This document shows, in pieces, positions 12,942 through 25,836 of a stretch of DNA of 64,000 nucleotides (position 1 is the stretch's first letter; each line of letters starts with the position of its first letter). Origin of the DNA: Omphiscola glabra (Eukaryota > Mollusca > Gastropoda > Lymnaeidae); the NCBI GenBank assembly GCA_964017045.1, contig OZ024808.1, positions 25,164,396 to 25,228,395 of the forward strand, written 5' to 3'. The notes below the pieces were generated by a model. The model was not told where the DNA came from. It made no database searches and was given only the letters and a program-made list of their open reading frames with translations. A program made the translations under genes and the position numbers.

Positions 12942-15900
12942 ATGAAGTGTTTATTGTTGCTGGTTGTTTCTGTGGCAACCACCTTGCTTTCTGTGGTAAG
13001 ATTTTTGTTAACAAAAAAGAAAAACTACTTAGAGGCGCATTTTGTTTTAAGCCATCACAAGTTATTGTTAATTGCATGGGGAACAATCTTTTTCGAATAT
13101 TTTTTTTTTTTTTTTTTTTTTTTAATTTTAAATTTTAAAACTTTTTATCGTTTCAGCTTCCAGCTCCGTGATTTCTAACGCGTTTTTTTTCCTTATTAAA
13201 CCTAAAAATATGAGCAATGTGAGAAAAAATTGCCGGACAGCTTGTGGCGATATTAATTTATTATTATTTGCATTAAACTGTCTGTACTATTAAAAACAGA
13301 TTATGCATAACTATAAATCTCTACATAATGTCGTAGTAAAAAGTATATACTTTGCGTTAAATAGAAAACATATTAACGAGAAACATCTTGGTCTTTAGAG
13401 AACACAAAATTTAAAATAAATAAAATTGGACCACAGGCAGGTGCTAACATTTGCCTTTGCTGCAGTAATTAGTTACAATTGCAGTCGAAGTAGCTACCAT
13501 TTGCCTTTGCTACAGCAATTAGTTACCGTGGTAGTCGAAGAAACTACAACTTGCTTTTGCTAAAATAAAAAAAATACTGGGACAGTCGAAGAAACTCTGC
13601 TTTGATTTTCTCAACGTTTTCTTTAAATGACAGTTAGTTCAACTTCTATCACACAAAACATGGTAGCAAGGATAGAACAAATGGTAGCTAGGATATAACA
13701 AATAGTAGCAAGGATAGAACAAATTGTAGCAAGGGATCATGATTACAAGTTGCCGTTAAGGGATATGAGGCGATAGGCTTTGGTGGAAGCCTATGGCTGG
13801 TGATTCTAAATATGCAGCCCTGAGAAAGCTGCTCCTAGGCAAACGTTTCGTCCCAGCTACTTCGCGAATTAGTTGCGAGGTGGAAACCCACTGTAGAATC
13901 CCTCTTAGAGGGCGTCCGATGCTTCCCCGGGACGGGTGGGGGGCGATATTAGGACATTAATTTACCGTCCCGGCCCATAGGAAAGTGGACTGCGGACGCT
14001 TGAAACACAGCCTCTTCGGTCGACCAGATGTCTCCGGGCGGGGAGGGTCTCCATCGACAAACCCGATCGAGCGGTCGCTGGTGGGGACGCTGGCGTTCCC
14101 CCGCACGGCCTGACGCCATTTCCTAAGGAGATATATTTCAGTAGCAAGGATAGAAAAAAATGGTAGCAAGGATAGAACAAATGGTAGCAAGGATAGAACA
14201 AATAGTAGCAAGGATAGAACAAATGGTAGCAAGGATAGAACAAATAGTAGCAAGGATAGAACAAATGTGAACTCTAAAAATTACGAGGGGAATATTATTA
14301 TTTTAAGGGATTTTTTTGTATTTTTATTGAGCTTACTTTACTATTTAACCCCACACCAGAAGACACTACAAACATGTTTTTTCTGTTGTGTTTTTGTTTT
14401 TGTTTTTTTTGTGTAATGGCATAGAATGCGCATGATATGACATCAACCACCACAACGCCCATTGCAAGCGCAAGTACTTAGCCAGATATGCTCTTCAACA
14501 GTAGTAAACATTTCTTTTAGTCCGGCTAGGTAAGCCAGAGAAACGAAGGAGCTCTGCCATCTTCCAAAATGTTTTCCATATATTTAAAATGCCCCTGGCA
14601 AACTGAATAGAGAGACCAGGTTGTTCCTTGGAATCGACTCACCTCGCTAAATTGCAAGACATTTCAATATCTATTCGTCCTTTTTAGACGTGGTCTTTCC
14701 ATCTACGAGATGTTGCAAACATTAGTTCCGTTACATTTTCATGCACTGCATCGCTCCATGACGATGGCACACAATGTGCAGGATCGGTAGCTAGACTTAT
14801 GTTGCTGTTTTTTTTCTTGTTTTTTTTTAATGAATTTAAGTAAGGATCGGGAGATACATGGTTATAAACCGTTAATCAATTAAGGCCGGTACTTGAAAAA
14901 CACTAATCGAGACCTGTGGTTGGAAACAAATAATCAATGAAGCCCATTGGTTACAAACCAATTATCAAGGCCTTTGGTTGAAAAAACGATTCATCAATAC
15001 CGGTTATTAAACAACAATATCTTAAACAAATTTTCGCCTGAAAAATTCGTATTTGAAATATTAAGGAAATTAGTCAAATTATCCGGTGGGGAAAAAACAC
15101 AAAAATTGACTCAACAAAGCATCGAATAGGTTTGCAAGAAGTCTTCTTTAGCAAAAAAAAAACAAAAAAACAAACTAATTAGAACATTGATGAAATGTTG
15201 TATGCGAGAGGGGAGGACGGCATAAGGAATATGTTTGTCCACCAGTGGGGAAGAGATTTAATATACGTAAGAGGAGAGCAAGAGAGGAAAAGTAAGTCGA
15301 CGGCGATTGGTTGTAAAATGGAGGATGTGGACAAAAAGATTTTGCAAGTGAAGAAGAACGAGATATTCGTGCCATGTAGTGTCACGGTCGCATAAGTGTC
15401 TATCAAATTGTGCTCTAAATATATAGTTGCCGGCGTGTTGGTAGAGTAAACAGTGGCGGTTATGGTTGAATAGCGGGAGCCCTAGGGGTCACACATATTT
15501 AAGTGTTTTGGGTTGGGGCATTGTTTATCTTGCGTAATATTTCGAGGGTCTTCAGTAAATCCGCCATATAGATGCCGAACCGTCTCGCCCAGATAAGCCA
15601 TATGGAAACGGGTACAAACAGTGTGGTAGACAACATTGCGGATCTTGCAAAGAAAATCTAATCATTCCATATCAATAACGCTAACAGGAAAAAATATTTT
15701 GAGTTTGGATGACAGAAGGGAACGTTTTGCAACGAATGCGCCAATGTAGCTTGGTCCCAGATGTGGAAATGTGTAGCCTGGAGAATGCTACGAAAAAAGG
15801 GAGATCCCGTTTATTATGTCTTCTTAACACAATGAGAGGTGATCTTGAGAAAATGTTGAGGGTGTAAGTGTCGGTGAGAAGAATGACACTTTTCTTTAAA

Positions 15901-18900
15901 AAAAAAAAAAAAAGAAAACCAGGTCCTATTTGTAAAAATGATATGCAGGAATATGTTTCGTCATATCGCCGTTTGTAAATTCTAGAAAGTTACAGTAACA
16001 TTTTTTTATTGAACAGGCAACAGCAATTCCAGAAAACAAGCGGGATGTCGACTTGACTGACATAGTACGAGAAATACAGGACGTGATTGCCGATCTACAC
16101 GACGGTCAGTAACTCGAAAAATTTAGCTTTAAAAGAAATTGAAAATTGTTGGTGCTTTGTTGATTCTTATGTTTAAGTTTATTATTTTATTGCACATTCC
16201 ATTTACGTAAGACAACGTTTCAAACATGATTAGTACAAACGGAAAAGGTGTATTATATTTTTTTTCCTTTTCCCATTACGTTTAATCGTATAATTAAAGA
16301 ACCATTATAAACAGGCTTTTGTAAGACCCCTTTATAAAATGTAATTAAATGCAATGGGGTATGGGGCTGAGAATTTGACAAAAAATGCTGACAAGTACCG
16401 CACTTTATAAAAATCCAAATTGGTTCTCCCCCCCCCCCCCCCCCAAGGCCCGCAACCGCACATTATGTTCATCCCCCCCCCCCCCCGAACCATATTGATA
16501 TTCCAATGACCCACCCGTGTTTATACTGTAGATTTATTTCACCAACAATGCCAGAGAAAAAAGAGAAAACATGACGCACCTATCGCATTTGTGATAATTT
16601 TTTTATGAATCTCATTTAGCAGAGTTATCTCGAATTTTATTTCGTGAAATCAGTGCCATCATATTTCTTTCATCTTTCCATCGAAATACAGGAAAATCTG
16701 ATTTTTTGAGAGTTGGGTTTTTAAAAACAGGGGGGAGACTTAAATTTGATAAGTTGTGTTGTCATCGGTATTAAATCGTAGCAATCTATAAAATGTATAT
16801 TATGTATTGATCATTTTGTCAGGTGTCCTCACTAGTGAGCTCATTCACCGGGTGATTCACATTATTGAACAAGCCAAAGCTATTGATTGTGGAGCAGGCG
16901 TTCCAGGTAAGGACCACTGGGTCTCGGATTATGGCCAAAATCAAGTGTTATCACTGTGGGAGAAGTCGGTAACAATGTAAACGACGGAGCAAGTCGTCTG
17001 GTCAGAGTTATTTCATAAAGAAGACAAGAGCGAAAAAAAATGACCAACTTTTGTGAGCTGCAGATAAAATTTTATTTTTTGTCTTACCAAACAAAGCGTT
17101 TGTAACAACACATGTTTTTTAATCTTATTTTGTAAACAATGAAAATAGCTCTGTGTTTGGTTAAATGTACTAAGATTGGGTTATATATTTGTAAGAAAAT
17201 CTGAACTGCAATTTCTCCACAGTTGAACAGGCCCAAATAGATGAAGTCATTAACCGGATTATCAACGCCATCACGAGTCACGGGAAAAAAGGTATATCTT
17301 CATACATAATAAATACGAATTTATCTTGTTTTCACTCGTGAAAATGGGAACAACTCACCAGGCAATATTGGATTATAATATAAATATATATTTTTTTTAA
17401 AAACCTTAATAAAGTGCTTAAAAGGGCTCTATGAGGTACGACCACTTTAATGGTAGTTTGGGTGGGCGGTGTTCTCGGACAAAAGAGTCCATGATATTTT
17501 TTCATCAACAGCATTAGCTTAGAATTAAAAATTGCAAAGGTTTTACCCCACTCAATGTTTACATTTTTATCACCATTTTTCCACATTTCTCTTTGTCAGA
17601 TTAATCAATTTGAATGGTTAATATTGTACAACAACGCTTAGAATGTTCTCAATTTTAGATCAGAATAAAGTAGGAATTAGGTTAAAAAAGTTCTAAGAAG
17701 GAGTTCAAACAAACACGCACACAAACACAAACACAATGACAAAAACATAAAAAAAACAGACGGTTGGACATCGTCCATATCAAACAAATTAAAATATTAT
17801 TTAAACATTGCCATTGTGTAGGTAAAAAAAACTTTTAGAATTAAATAAAGAGCAATACATTTATATAAACAATTGTTCCCCCTTTTCAAACGAAATTTTT
17901 TTTTACTATTGATGCATTTGATCTTCAAACCGAAGCGGTGCAGTAACGTTATCTACGCCATTTGTTTTACCCGCTGCCATTTGGCTTATCTCGGCGAGAC
18001 TGGACTGTGTCTCTATGTTAGATGCTCTGTGACGAGACGTTAGATCTTAGTATCTTCGTACTCATCTATCAATGACTATAGATGTCTGCTTTGTCGGACT
18101 ATGCCTCCTAATTCATCTCACAGGCCAGTGTAACCAATGGCAACTAATACTGATACACCAACGCCAACCGGTTGGTTGTACGATAATGTTTATTCTACAA
18201 CAATTACTTAAATATGCTTGATATATATAACAATGAAGTCGTTCCAGCCAAACACACTAGGCAACATACTTTTCTACAACGCCATCTATCCACTAAGATA
18301 AAAACAACGAAAACTAACACGTCGCTTAACCCTACCCAACTACGTCACTACGATCTCACACAATAGATACAGCTACGCATATAATCTCTAATTAAAATCT
18401 TTTACGTACCAAACATAACAACAGTGGTCTACACATAACAAAGGTGATCACATATCCTTGACACTCTGGACGTCTTTAAAACATACCGCCAGATAAACAG
18501 TGTCCTATAGGAAAAAAAAACACTTTCATAGACGTGCAACAAAGGCTCCCGCTACTCGTCTATCACCGCTAGTGTTTCCTGTATCAACACGGCCGCCAGC
18601 AGGAACGTCGTAAATAAAGTAATACACACCGGTGGGACTTTGAAACCACGTGGCATGAATGTATTGTACTGCTTCACGTGATAAATATTTGCTCCGCCCA
18701 ATACTAAATACTAATTTACCATGCCTTATTTCTTACTTCTCTATCTCCACAACATTATAGAAGTCAGATAGCCCCTGTTATTATCATTTAACATGGCCAA
18801 TCGTTGCAGGTAAACTGGAGACAGACGCCGTAGAGCTGAACCGGGCATTCTACCTGTGGGATGGATTAGCTGATTACTTGGATACTTTAAATGGTAAGCT

Positions 18901-21900
18901 ATGTAAATGACTAGCTGATTACTTGGATACTATAATTACTATAAATGGTAAGTTACGTCAATGACTAGCTGATTACTTGGATACTATAATTACTATAAAT
19001 GGTAAGTTACGTCAATAACTAGCTGATTACTTGGGTGATATAAATTGTATGTTATTTTAAAGAATATCTTATTAATTTGATGATATACATTGTGGAATCT
19101 GTCAATGATAGGCTGAATACTAGGATGATATAAATTGCAGGTACTCTTGATAATTAGCTGTTTACTAGGATGATATAAATTTTATGTTCTGTCAATAATT
19201 GGATGATTACTTGGATGCTATAAATGGTAAGTTATGTCAATGACTAGCTGATTACTTGGATACTATAATTACTATAAATGGTAAGTTACGTCAATGACTA
19301 GCTGATTACTTGGGTGATATAAATTGTATGTTATTTTAAAGAATATCTTATTAATTTGATGATATAAATTGTGGAATCTGTCAATGATAGGCTGAATACT
19401 AGGATGATATAAATTGCAGGTACTATTGATAATTAGCTGTTTACTAGGATGATATAAATTTTAGGTTCTGTCAATGATTGGCTGATTATTTGTATGATAT
19501 AAATGGTAAGTTATGTCGAAGACTGGCTGATTCCTTGGTGGATATAAATGGAAGATTATGAAAAAGGCTCACACATTAATTCGCGGATTTAAATTGTGAG
19601 TTATAACACTATAAAGCCACAATAAAACTCGATATATGTCTCTTTTGTCTGTGTGTGCTTCCCTCTCTCACTCTCACTCCCACCCTCTGTTTATCTGTTT
19701 CATTGTAAAATATTTCTTTGTGTGTGTGTATGTGTGTGTGTGCGCGTGTGTCTTTAATTAAAGAAGGGGAAATCGGCTTTTTAACAAACTAAGCGTGATT
19801 TATTTAATGTGTTTCATCTGTTTAACAAGAGGAACACATCTTCTTATACATCTTATTTTCACAGCTAACGGTGATCATGAACGCCTCTGCGAAGCCGTGA
19901 CGGCTGTCTGGGGCTCTGGTCAAACGATTCTTGATACAATCAAAGGCTTGGGTAAACATTTGTTTAATCAATTTTAAAAATAAACAACACAATATTGGAG
20001 TAAATGGTGACGACAGTCCTCATTGTTGTGTCTGTTGAGAACTGTGTCCCATGTGTCTTTAGGTCTCATGGGTCTGTTTTCTAAGGACATTGAATGCTGT
20101 CCCATGACCTAATAGGTCGTTTGTTGAGGACTGTGAAGGCTGTCCCATGACCTAATAGGTCGTTTGTTGAGGAATGTGAATGTTGTCCCATGACCTAATA
20201 GGTCGTTTGTTGAGGAATGTGAATGTTGTCCCATGACCTAATAGGTCGTTTTTTGAGACTGTGAATGTTGTCCCATGACCTAATAGGTCGTTTTTTGAGG
20301 AATGTGAATGTTGTCCCATGACCTAATAGGTCGTTTGTTGAGACTGTGAATGTTGTCCTATGACCTAATAGGTCGTTTGTTGAGGAATGTGAATGTCGTC
20401 CCATGATCTCATATGTCGTTTGTTGAGGAATGTGAATGTTGTCCCATGACCTAATAGGTCGTTTGATGAGGACTGTGAACGGTGCCCCATGACCTAATAG
20501 GTCGTTTGTTGAGGAATGTGAATGTTGTCCCATGACCTAATAGGTCGTTTGTTGAGACTGTGAATGTTGTCCCATGACCTAATAGGTTGTTTGTTGAGGA
20601 ATGTGAATGTTGTCCCATGTTCTAATATGTCGTTTGTTGAGGAATGTGAATGTTGTCCCATGACCTAATAGGTCGTTTGATGAGGACTGTGAACGGTGTC
20701 CCATGACCTAATAGGTCGTTTGTTGAGGAATGTGAATGTTGTCCCATGACCTAATAGGTCGTTTGTTGAGACTGTGAATGTTGTCCCATGACCTAATAGG
20801 TCGTTTTTGAGGAATGTGAATGTTGTCCCATGACCTAATAGGTCGTTTGTTGAGACTGTGAATGTTGTCACATTACCTAATAGGTCGTTTGTTTGAGGAC
20901 TGTGAACGGTGTCCCATGACCTAATAGGTCGTTTGTTGAGGAATGTGAATGTTGTCCCATGACCTAATAGGTCTTTTGTTGAGACTGTGAATGTTGTCCC
21001 ATGACCTAATAGGTCGTTTTTGGAGGAATGTGAATGTTGTCCCATGACCTAATATGTCGTTTGTTGAGACTGTGAATGTTGTCCCATGACCTAATAGGTC
21101 GTTTGTTGAGGAATGTGAATGTTGTCCCATGACCTAATAGGTCGTTTGTTGAGACTGTGAATGTTGTCCCATGACCTAATATATCGTTTTTTGAGGAATG
21201 TGAATGTGGTCCAATGACCTAATAGGTCGTTAGTTGAGGAATGTGAATGTTGTCCCATGACCTAATAGGTCGTTTTTTGAGGACTGTGAATGTTGTCCCA
21301 TGACCCAATAGGTCGTTTGTTGAGGACTGTGAATGTTGTCCCATGCCCTAATAGGTCGTTTGTTGAGGAATGTGAATGGTGGCCCATGACCTAATAGGTC
21401 GTTTGTTGAGGAATGTGAATGTTGTCCCATGACCTAATAGGTCGTTTGTGGAGGAATGTGAATGTTGTCCCATGACCTAATAGGTCGTTTGTGGAGGAAT
21501 TTGAATGTTGTCCCATGACCTAATAGGTCGTTTGTTGAGGACTGTGAATGGTGTCCCATGACCTAATAGGTCGTTTGTTGAGGACTGTGAATGTTGTCCC
21601 ATGACCTAATAGGTCGTTTGTTTAGGACTGTGAACGGTGTCCCATGACCTAATATGTCGTTTGTTGAGGACTGTGAATGGTGTCCAATGACCTAATAGGT
21701 CGTTTGTTGAAGAATGTGAACGGTGTCTTCACACTTTTAGTCCGTTTTTTTAGGGCTGTTTATAATTTATTCAGGCTGTATTTGTCTATAAATGTTGAAT
21801 TGAGACCTTATTGGTTTATTGTTTGGGAACTTTTAATGGTATCTTCAGACATCATCGATCTGTGTATTTAGGACTACACCCAATTGCAATGCAACTTTAT

Positions 21901-23211
21901 AATAACCTTCGTTCAAGTGAAATAATAGCAACTTAAAACAACAATTGGAACGCTAAAATAAACAAAGCAAAATGCATTACATGACCAAGTGTCAAGTTAA
22001 AAGGATCAAACAATTTCTGAGTCGACTTAAGACAGACAAACGTATTTATTTATTTATTGTATTATATTTTATTTAGCTTAAAGCAGTGGTCCGGAAATCG
22101 CATGCAGCTCTTTATTGACCTGAGTGAAGCGCGGCCAGTCGGCCAGAAATCGGGTTTTACTCCGAAAAACATGGTTTTTGACAGGTTCTTGAAATGAAAT
22201 GTGGGTCTCAAACATTTGTTTTATCATCCTGCTGCTGATCTTTGCCTCTTTGACTAGTGAGTTTACCGACCACTGACTTAAATGTTTTTTAGATATATTG
22301 AATGGATAGACTACAATAATGTCTAAAAACTGCCAAACTTGTGCGATTAGATCAGTAGTACCTATGGTTTTTTTGGGGTATAAACCTTATTAGTAAAAGT
22401 AGAAACACAGGCTCAAAAAAAAAATCTGAAATAATCAAATAATATTTTTATTTTTTTTATTTTCAGGGGAGACTATCATTACATTTACTTTTGACAATGT
22501 TGAAAATTCCGACTCAGGTAAATACAAATAAATAATAATAATTAAAAACAGATTGTTTTTTATTTTAATTCAATTTCTATCTCAATTTTTTTCTCTTATT
22601 TAATTTCAATTTCTACTTCTATTACTTCTATTGTTTAAATTGCAGTACTTTCTATTATTTATATATCAATTCAGATGCATGAATGGTAGACTTAAAAATT
22701 TTGTGAGAAAAAGATAAGCTATACGACGTGAGAGTAATATATAAATAAATAAATATATATATATATATAAATTATTATTAGATTATACTGGTAATATGAA
22801 TCACCTTCTGGGATTAAAGAAGTAGTCGATTACAAAATGCAAGTCCTCTTTTTTTTAAAAAAAGGTTTCCTTGTACAATCCCTGGTGTAACTGATATGTT
22901 GGGTATGTCTAGTGTCGTCATCTTTCTGTGCGGTGTAAGTTTGATGATTGAGTAAAACGTTGGTAAAAAGTGTAAATTTTGAATGTATTTTTCTTTGAAA
23001 AAGTGGGGGGGGGGTTGTTCTTGACAGCTGTGTGAACAGTATGACAAATGAAGTTTTGAGTTGACGTCGAATGACATCAAATGGTTACCTATTGACATCA
23101 TACCCCCCACCCCATCTAGGAAAGTCCAAGCGTAGAGTCTGTATAGGAATAGGAATTAATAATTTCTGTGCTGGCATCGGCTGGGGGAGGCACGTGACCA
23201 CAACGTCATAA
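12942..23211 (+). CDS. Gene B: complete 8-exon secreted preproprotein (202 aa)
   Basis: Exons: 12942-12995, 16017-16104, 16823-16906, 17223-17291, 18810-18893, 19865-19951, 22467-22517, 23120-23211; stop TAA 23209-23211. Intron 1 is phase 0, all others phase 1; all have GT-AG ends. The 609-nt frame gives 202 residues. Exon 1 encodes MKCLLLLVVSVATTLLSV, a typical signal peptide, probably cleaved early in exon 2 after ATA. A dibasic NKR in exon 2 could release a mature chain starting DVDLTD. The middle (exons 2-6) is rich in I, V, L, E, K and should be helical. Mature cysteines lie in exon 3, exon 6 and twice in exon 8 (C-x8-C, preceded by KSKRR). Start choice: first ATG after a TATA box 103 bases upstream, with ACC before it, and matched by gene C. 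A secreted, possibly disulfide-linked and proteolytically processed protein is inferred; no known family is recognised. Confidence 0.88.
13645..14275. repeat. 21-bp minisatellite in gene B intron 1, split by an insertion
   Basis: GTAGCAAGGATAGAACAAAT units at 13660-13735 and again at 14140-14273. The part between is the GC-rich insert listed separately. Confidence 0.8.
13736..14139. mobile_element. GC-rich inserted element of unknown class (about 400 bp)
   Basis: A sharply GC-rich block interrupts the 21-bp array in AT-rich intron 1. It contains GCCTATGGCTGGTGATTCTA, TCCCGGGACGGGTGGGG and CCCGGCCCATAGGAAAGTGG. No terminal inverted repeat, poly-A tail or clear target duplication is seen. It may be a piece of a longer retroelement or a SINE. 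Confidence 0.5.
14276..16016. other. Rest of gene B intron 1
   Basis: AT-rich with weak internal repetition near 14860-15000 (GGTTACAAACCAATTATCAA-like). Short ORFs on both strands at 15175-15406 overlap each other and have no recognisable motif. Confidence 0.4.
16427..16486. repeat. Poly-C tracts in gene B intron 2
   Basis: Two long C runs, the second at 16473-16486. The window's first ten bases are the gene A copy of this second run. Confidence 0.8.
18141..18376. other. Intron 4 island (gene B), identical to gene A 1656-1891
   Basis: Partner of the 236-base identity island in gene A intron 4; same length, no mismatch seen, with sharp loss of identity on both sides. Confidence 0.6.
18869..19555 (+). 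repeat. 45-bp tandem repeat derived from the exon 5/donor junction (gene B)
   Basis: Same repeat as in A, with more units and several intact copies of AAATGGTAAGTTA. A multi-unit block is itself duplicated (near 18960-19190 and 19220-19470). Confidence 0.8.
20040..21728. repeat. 43-bp minisatellite in gene B intron 6 (about 39 copies)
   Basis: Same monomer and place as in gene A intron 6 but expanded more than fivefold. Units alternate GAGGAATGTGAAT and GAGACTGTGAAT variants. It explains the whole size difference of intron 6 between A and B. Confidence 0.85.
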
Positions 23212-23307
23212 CTGACCGATGAGTGTCAACCACGCTGGACGGAGTACATCTCTTTGTGAATCGTAAAACGGGAATTTGGCTGTTAAGGCAATGTGGTATG
23301 AGTACAT

Positions 23308-23313
23308 AATAAA
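23308..23313 (+). terminator. Gene B polyadenylation signal AATAAA
   Basis: AATAAA lies 97 bases after the stop codon, at the position equivalent to that in gene A. Confidence 0.65.
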
Positions 23314-23371
23314 CGTCTTCTTGACCAATTTTGATTGGTTTTATTATGAAGTTCTTTCCTACGTTTGTTTT

Positions 23372-23490
23372 AACTTCGTTAACTATTGTTACTTTAACTT
23401 CAGTTACTATTGTTACTTTAACTTCAGTAACTATTGTTACTTTAACTTCAATAACTATTGTTACTTTAACTTCAGTAACTTTTGTTACAT
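23372..23490. repeat. 24-bp tandem repeat, gene B 3' flank
   Basis: About five units of ACTATTGTTACTTTAACTTC plus AGTA. Open frames across it are shadows. Confidence 0.8.
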
Positions 23491-23542
23491 TCATGATGAA
23501 AATGAATCTCTTACCGACAGCGTCCAGGATTCCTGGCCGTCG

Positions 23543-23715
23543 CAGAGGCGTAGCTAGAATGTTTGGTTGGCACCAGGGGACAAGATTCATTTGAAAGATT
23601 CTCAAACCCATTTTTTCATGAATAAAATAATATCAAAGCACATATTGGCACCTTGAACTAGTTTGGCGGCCAGGTACATCTGTCTACGCTCTGCCCCCAC
23701 TTAGCTACACCTCTG
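23543..23715. mobile_element. CAGAGGCGTA-family TIR element (MITE), gene B 3' flank
   Basis: CAGAGGCGTAGCTAGAAT ... TTAGCTACACCTCTG. Flanking 8-mers GGCCGTCG and GACTGTCG match at 6 of 8. Shared with gene A at 5441-5624, so inserted before the A/B duplication. Confidence 0.7.
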
Positions 23716-23759
23716 GACTGTCGTAAAAGCGTTCAATATATTTCAATTTAATGAATAGC

Positions 23760-24095
23760 GACACTTATGTATGTATTATGTATGTATTGTTTATGTATTA
23801 TGCATGTATTGTGTATGTATTGTGTATGTATTGTGTATGTATTGTTTATTTATTGTGTATGTATTGTGTATGTATTATGTATGTATTATGCATGTGCTGT
23901 GAATTTATTGTGTATGTATTATGTATGTATTATGCATGTGCTGTGAATTTATTGTGTATGAATTATGTATGTATTATGCAGGTGCTGTGAATTTATTGTG
24001 TATGTATTATGAATGTATTATGCTTGTGCTGTGAATTTGTTGTGTATGTATTGTGTATGCATTATGTATGCATTATGTATGTATTTATATAACAG
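23760..24095. repeat. TATGTATTGTG-type minisatellite, gene B 3' flank
   Basis: Units of TGTATGTATTATGTATG and TGCATGTGCTGTGAATTTAT. Gene A has only a short seed at 5683-5725. Confidence 0.75.
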
Positions 24096-24379
24096 AATCT
24101 GCATTATCAAAGTAAAATAAAGCTATCAAAACTGTGGCCAGAATTTGCGGAGAAGCACGGTATGTAATCGTCTTAGTCCAAGACTGCATCTCGATTTTTA
24201 TTTTTAACTTTGAACAACATTAGCAACAGTATGAAAATCACATTGTTTTCTCCCTTTAATTTGCCTCACGTGTTTTTGGCTTGGATTGCTTTGAATATTT
24301 CCACCTCGTCGTTTTTAAGATTTAGAAAATATTTTTTTAAAGTGTTTGTATTTCCCCCCCCCCCCCCCCCTTTTTTTTT

Positions 24380-24640
24380 TTTATAATCGGAACGACTCCT
24401 GGGCTCTGCCAAGCTTTCGGTGCGACTCGAGTGACCCTTGTTCTGCTAACAAAGTGGCCACGGAGACAGCAGCGCATCCGTTGACTGCGTGCACCGCTCT
24501 GTGGGCTGTAGAGGAGGTCAGGCACCCTGGGGGGTGGGGCTGGTCCTATGTTCAGACGGCTGTACATGGCACAGGACAACAGGTTGAGCAGGTTGCCAGT
24601 GTAGCATCCTCTGCTTTAAGAGCGTAAGCCAAAGGCCCTA
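24380..24640. other. Moderately GC-rich block shared by A and B 3' flanks
   Basis: Matches 5975-6185 (shared CAGACGG.(T/G)GTACATGGCACAGG, GTTGAGCAGGTTGCCA). Preceded by a C/T-rich run. It may be an old SINE-like insertion; read on the minus strand it ends in an A/G-rich tail. Not classified. Confidence 0.4.
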
Positions 24641-25540
24641 CCAGAATATTTGCTTTAGTGTAATGATTTCTTTAAAAAGATTGGATCGGGAAAAATCTGG
24701 TTCAGTTCCATTTTTCAATATGTATAATAAACATTCGTATATACATTTCACACATTGCCCTTTATAATGTAGACAATTAAAAAAATCGAATTAGAAAAAG
24801 GTGTTTAAATTATTTTGATTAGATTCATCGACAAGAAAAATTTAAAAAAAACTGATTTAAAATGAGATACACTGACAACGAGAGCGATGTATACATCACC
24901 AAACCGGGTGAATTTAGAATACAAACTGATCGAGACTTATATGGAACCTTGACACCACACGCCAGGTGTTCTCATTGACTTGTCAAAACTTTATCTCCAT
25001 CCCCCCTCCTCGTTACGACCAACCGCAACGGACCTACTTTTCCACTCTTCCGTCTCATTTAGCCTGTATTTCAAGTCTCACTTGCTTATGTTCTGTACAT
25101 TTTTCTCGCCATCTATTGAAAACTTCAAGGCTGCCCTGGCATCTGCTAGGTGCCGTTAGGATGGTAGCATCGCTTCCCCAACCGTTGCACATATGCCAGT
25201 ATATGGATGCAGCAACGTACCCTACCAGAACCAGAACTAAAATGGCCGTCTCGTGTTTATTTTATTTTATATTGCTTTCACTGTTGTTTCGTTCGTTGAA
25301 GTAGGCTTTCTGTCGACACGTTCATAGTTTTCTTGCGTCTTTTTTTGCCCCAGCCTTTCCCATTATTTGTTCCACCCATTCCCTCCTACTGCACATCCAC
25401 GCTGCATACTGTAGTTTAGCATGCAGATTAGCGTGCTGCAGGTATCACAAGAGTTTATTGTTGAAATAGTCAAGTCCTAATTTGTCAGTATATCGTCATC
25501 AAGTAGAAATAGAATCGCAGAAAATTTCTCTGTTGATTAT
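24641..25540. other. No gene recognised
   Basis: Homology to gene A's flank ends near 24900 (A: about 6460). The 112-residue frame at 24966-25304 has no motif I recognise. Confidence 0.4.
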
Positions 25541-25544
25541 GCTT

Positions 25545-25830
25545 GAAGTGTACAGTGTCTGTGCAAGCAGTGTAGAGTGGCTATGCAGGTAGTGTAGAGT
25601 GGTTATGCAAGTAGTGTAGAGTGGCTATGCAAGTAGTTTAGAGTTGCTATGCAAACAGTGTAAAGTGTCTATGCAAGTAGTGTAGAGTGGAAATGCAAGC
25701 ACTGTAGAGTGGCTATGCAAGAACTGTAGAGTGGCTATGCAAGCAGTGTACAGGGTATATGCAAGCAGTGTACAGCGGATATGCAAGCACTTTAGAGTGT
25801 ATATGCAAGCACTGTAGAGTGTCTATGTGT
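25545..25830. repeat. 22-bp minisatellite
   Basis: About 13 units of TATGCAAGCAGTGTAGAGTGGC. It abuts the tail of the RT remnant at 25837. Confidence 0.85.
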
Positions 25831-25836
25831 AATTGA

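Noticed and set aside
12942..13178. Read-through frame of gene B exon 1 as a 78-codon gene
   Set aside because: The strong donor at 12996 and the match with gene C show that coding ends at 12995.
13736..14139. rDNA fragment
   Set aside because: GC-rich, but no rRNA core motif is recognised.
15175..15406. Three overlapping ORFs in gene B intron 1
   Set aside because: Opposite-strand shadows of one another without any recognisable motif.
20195..21430. MGQHSHSS minus-strand frames
   Set aside because: Shadow of the 43-bp repeat in gene B intron 6.
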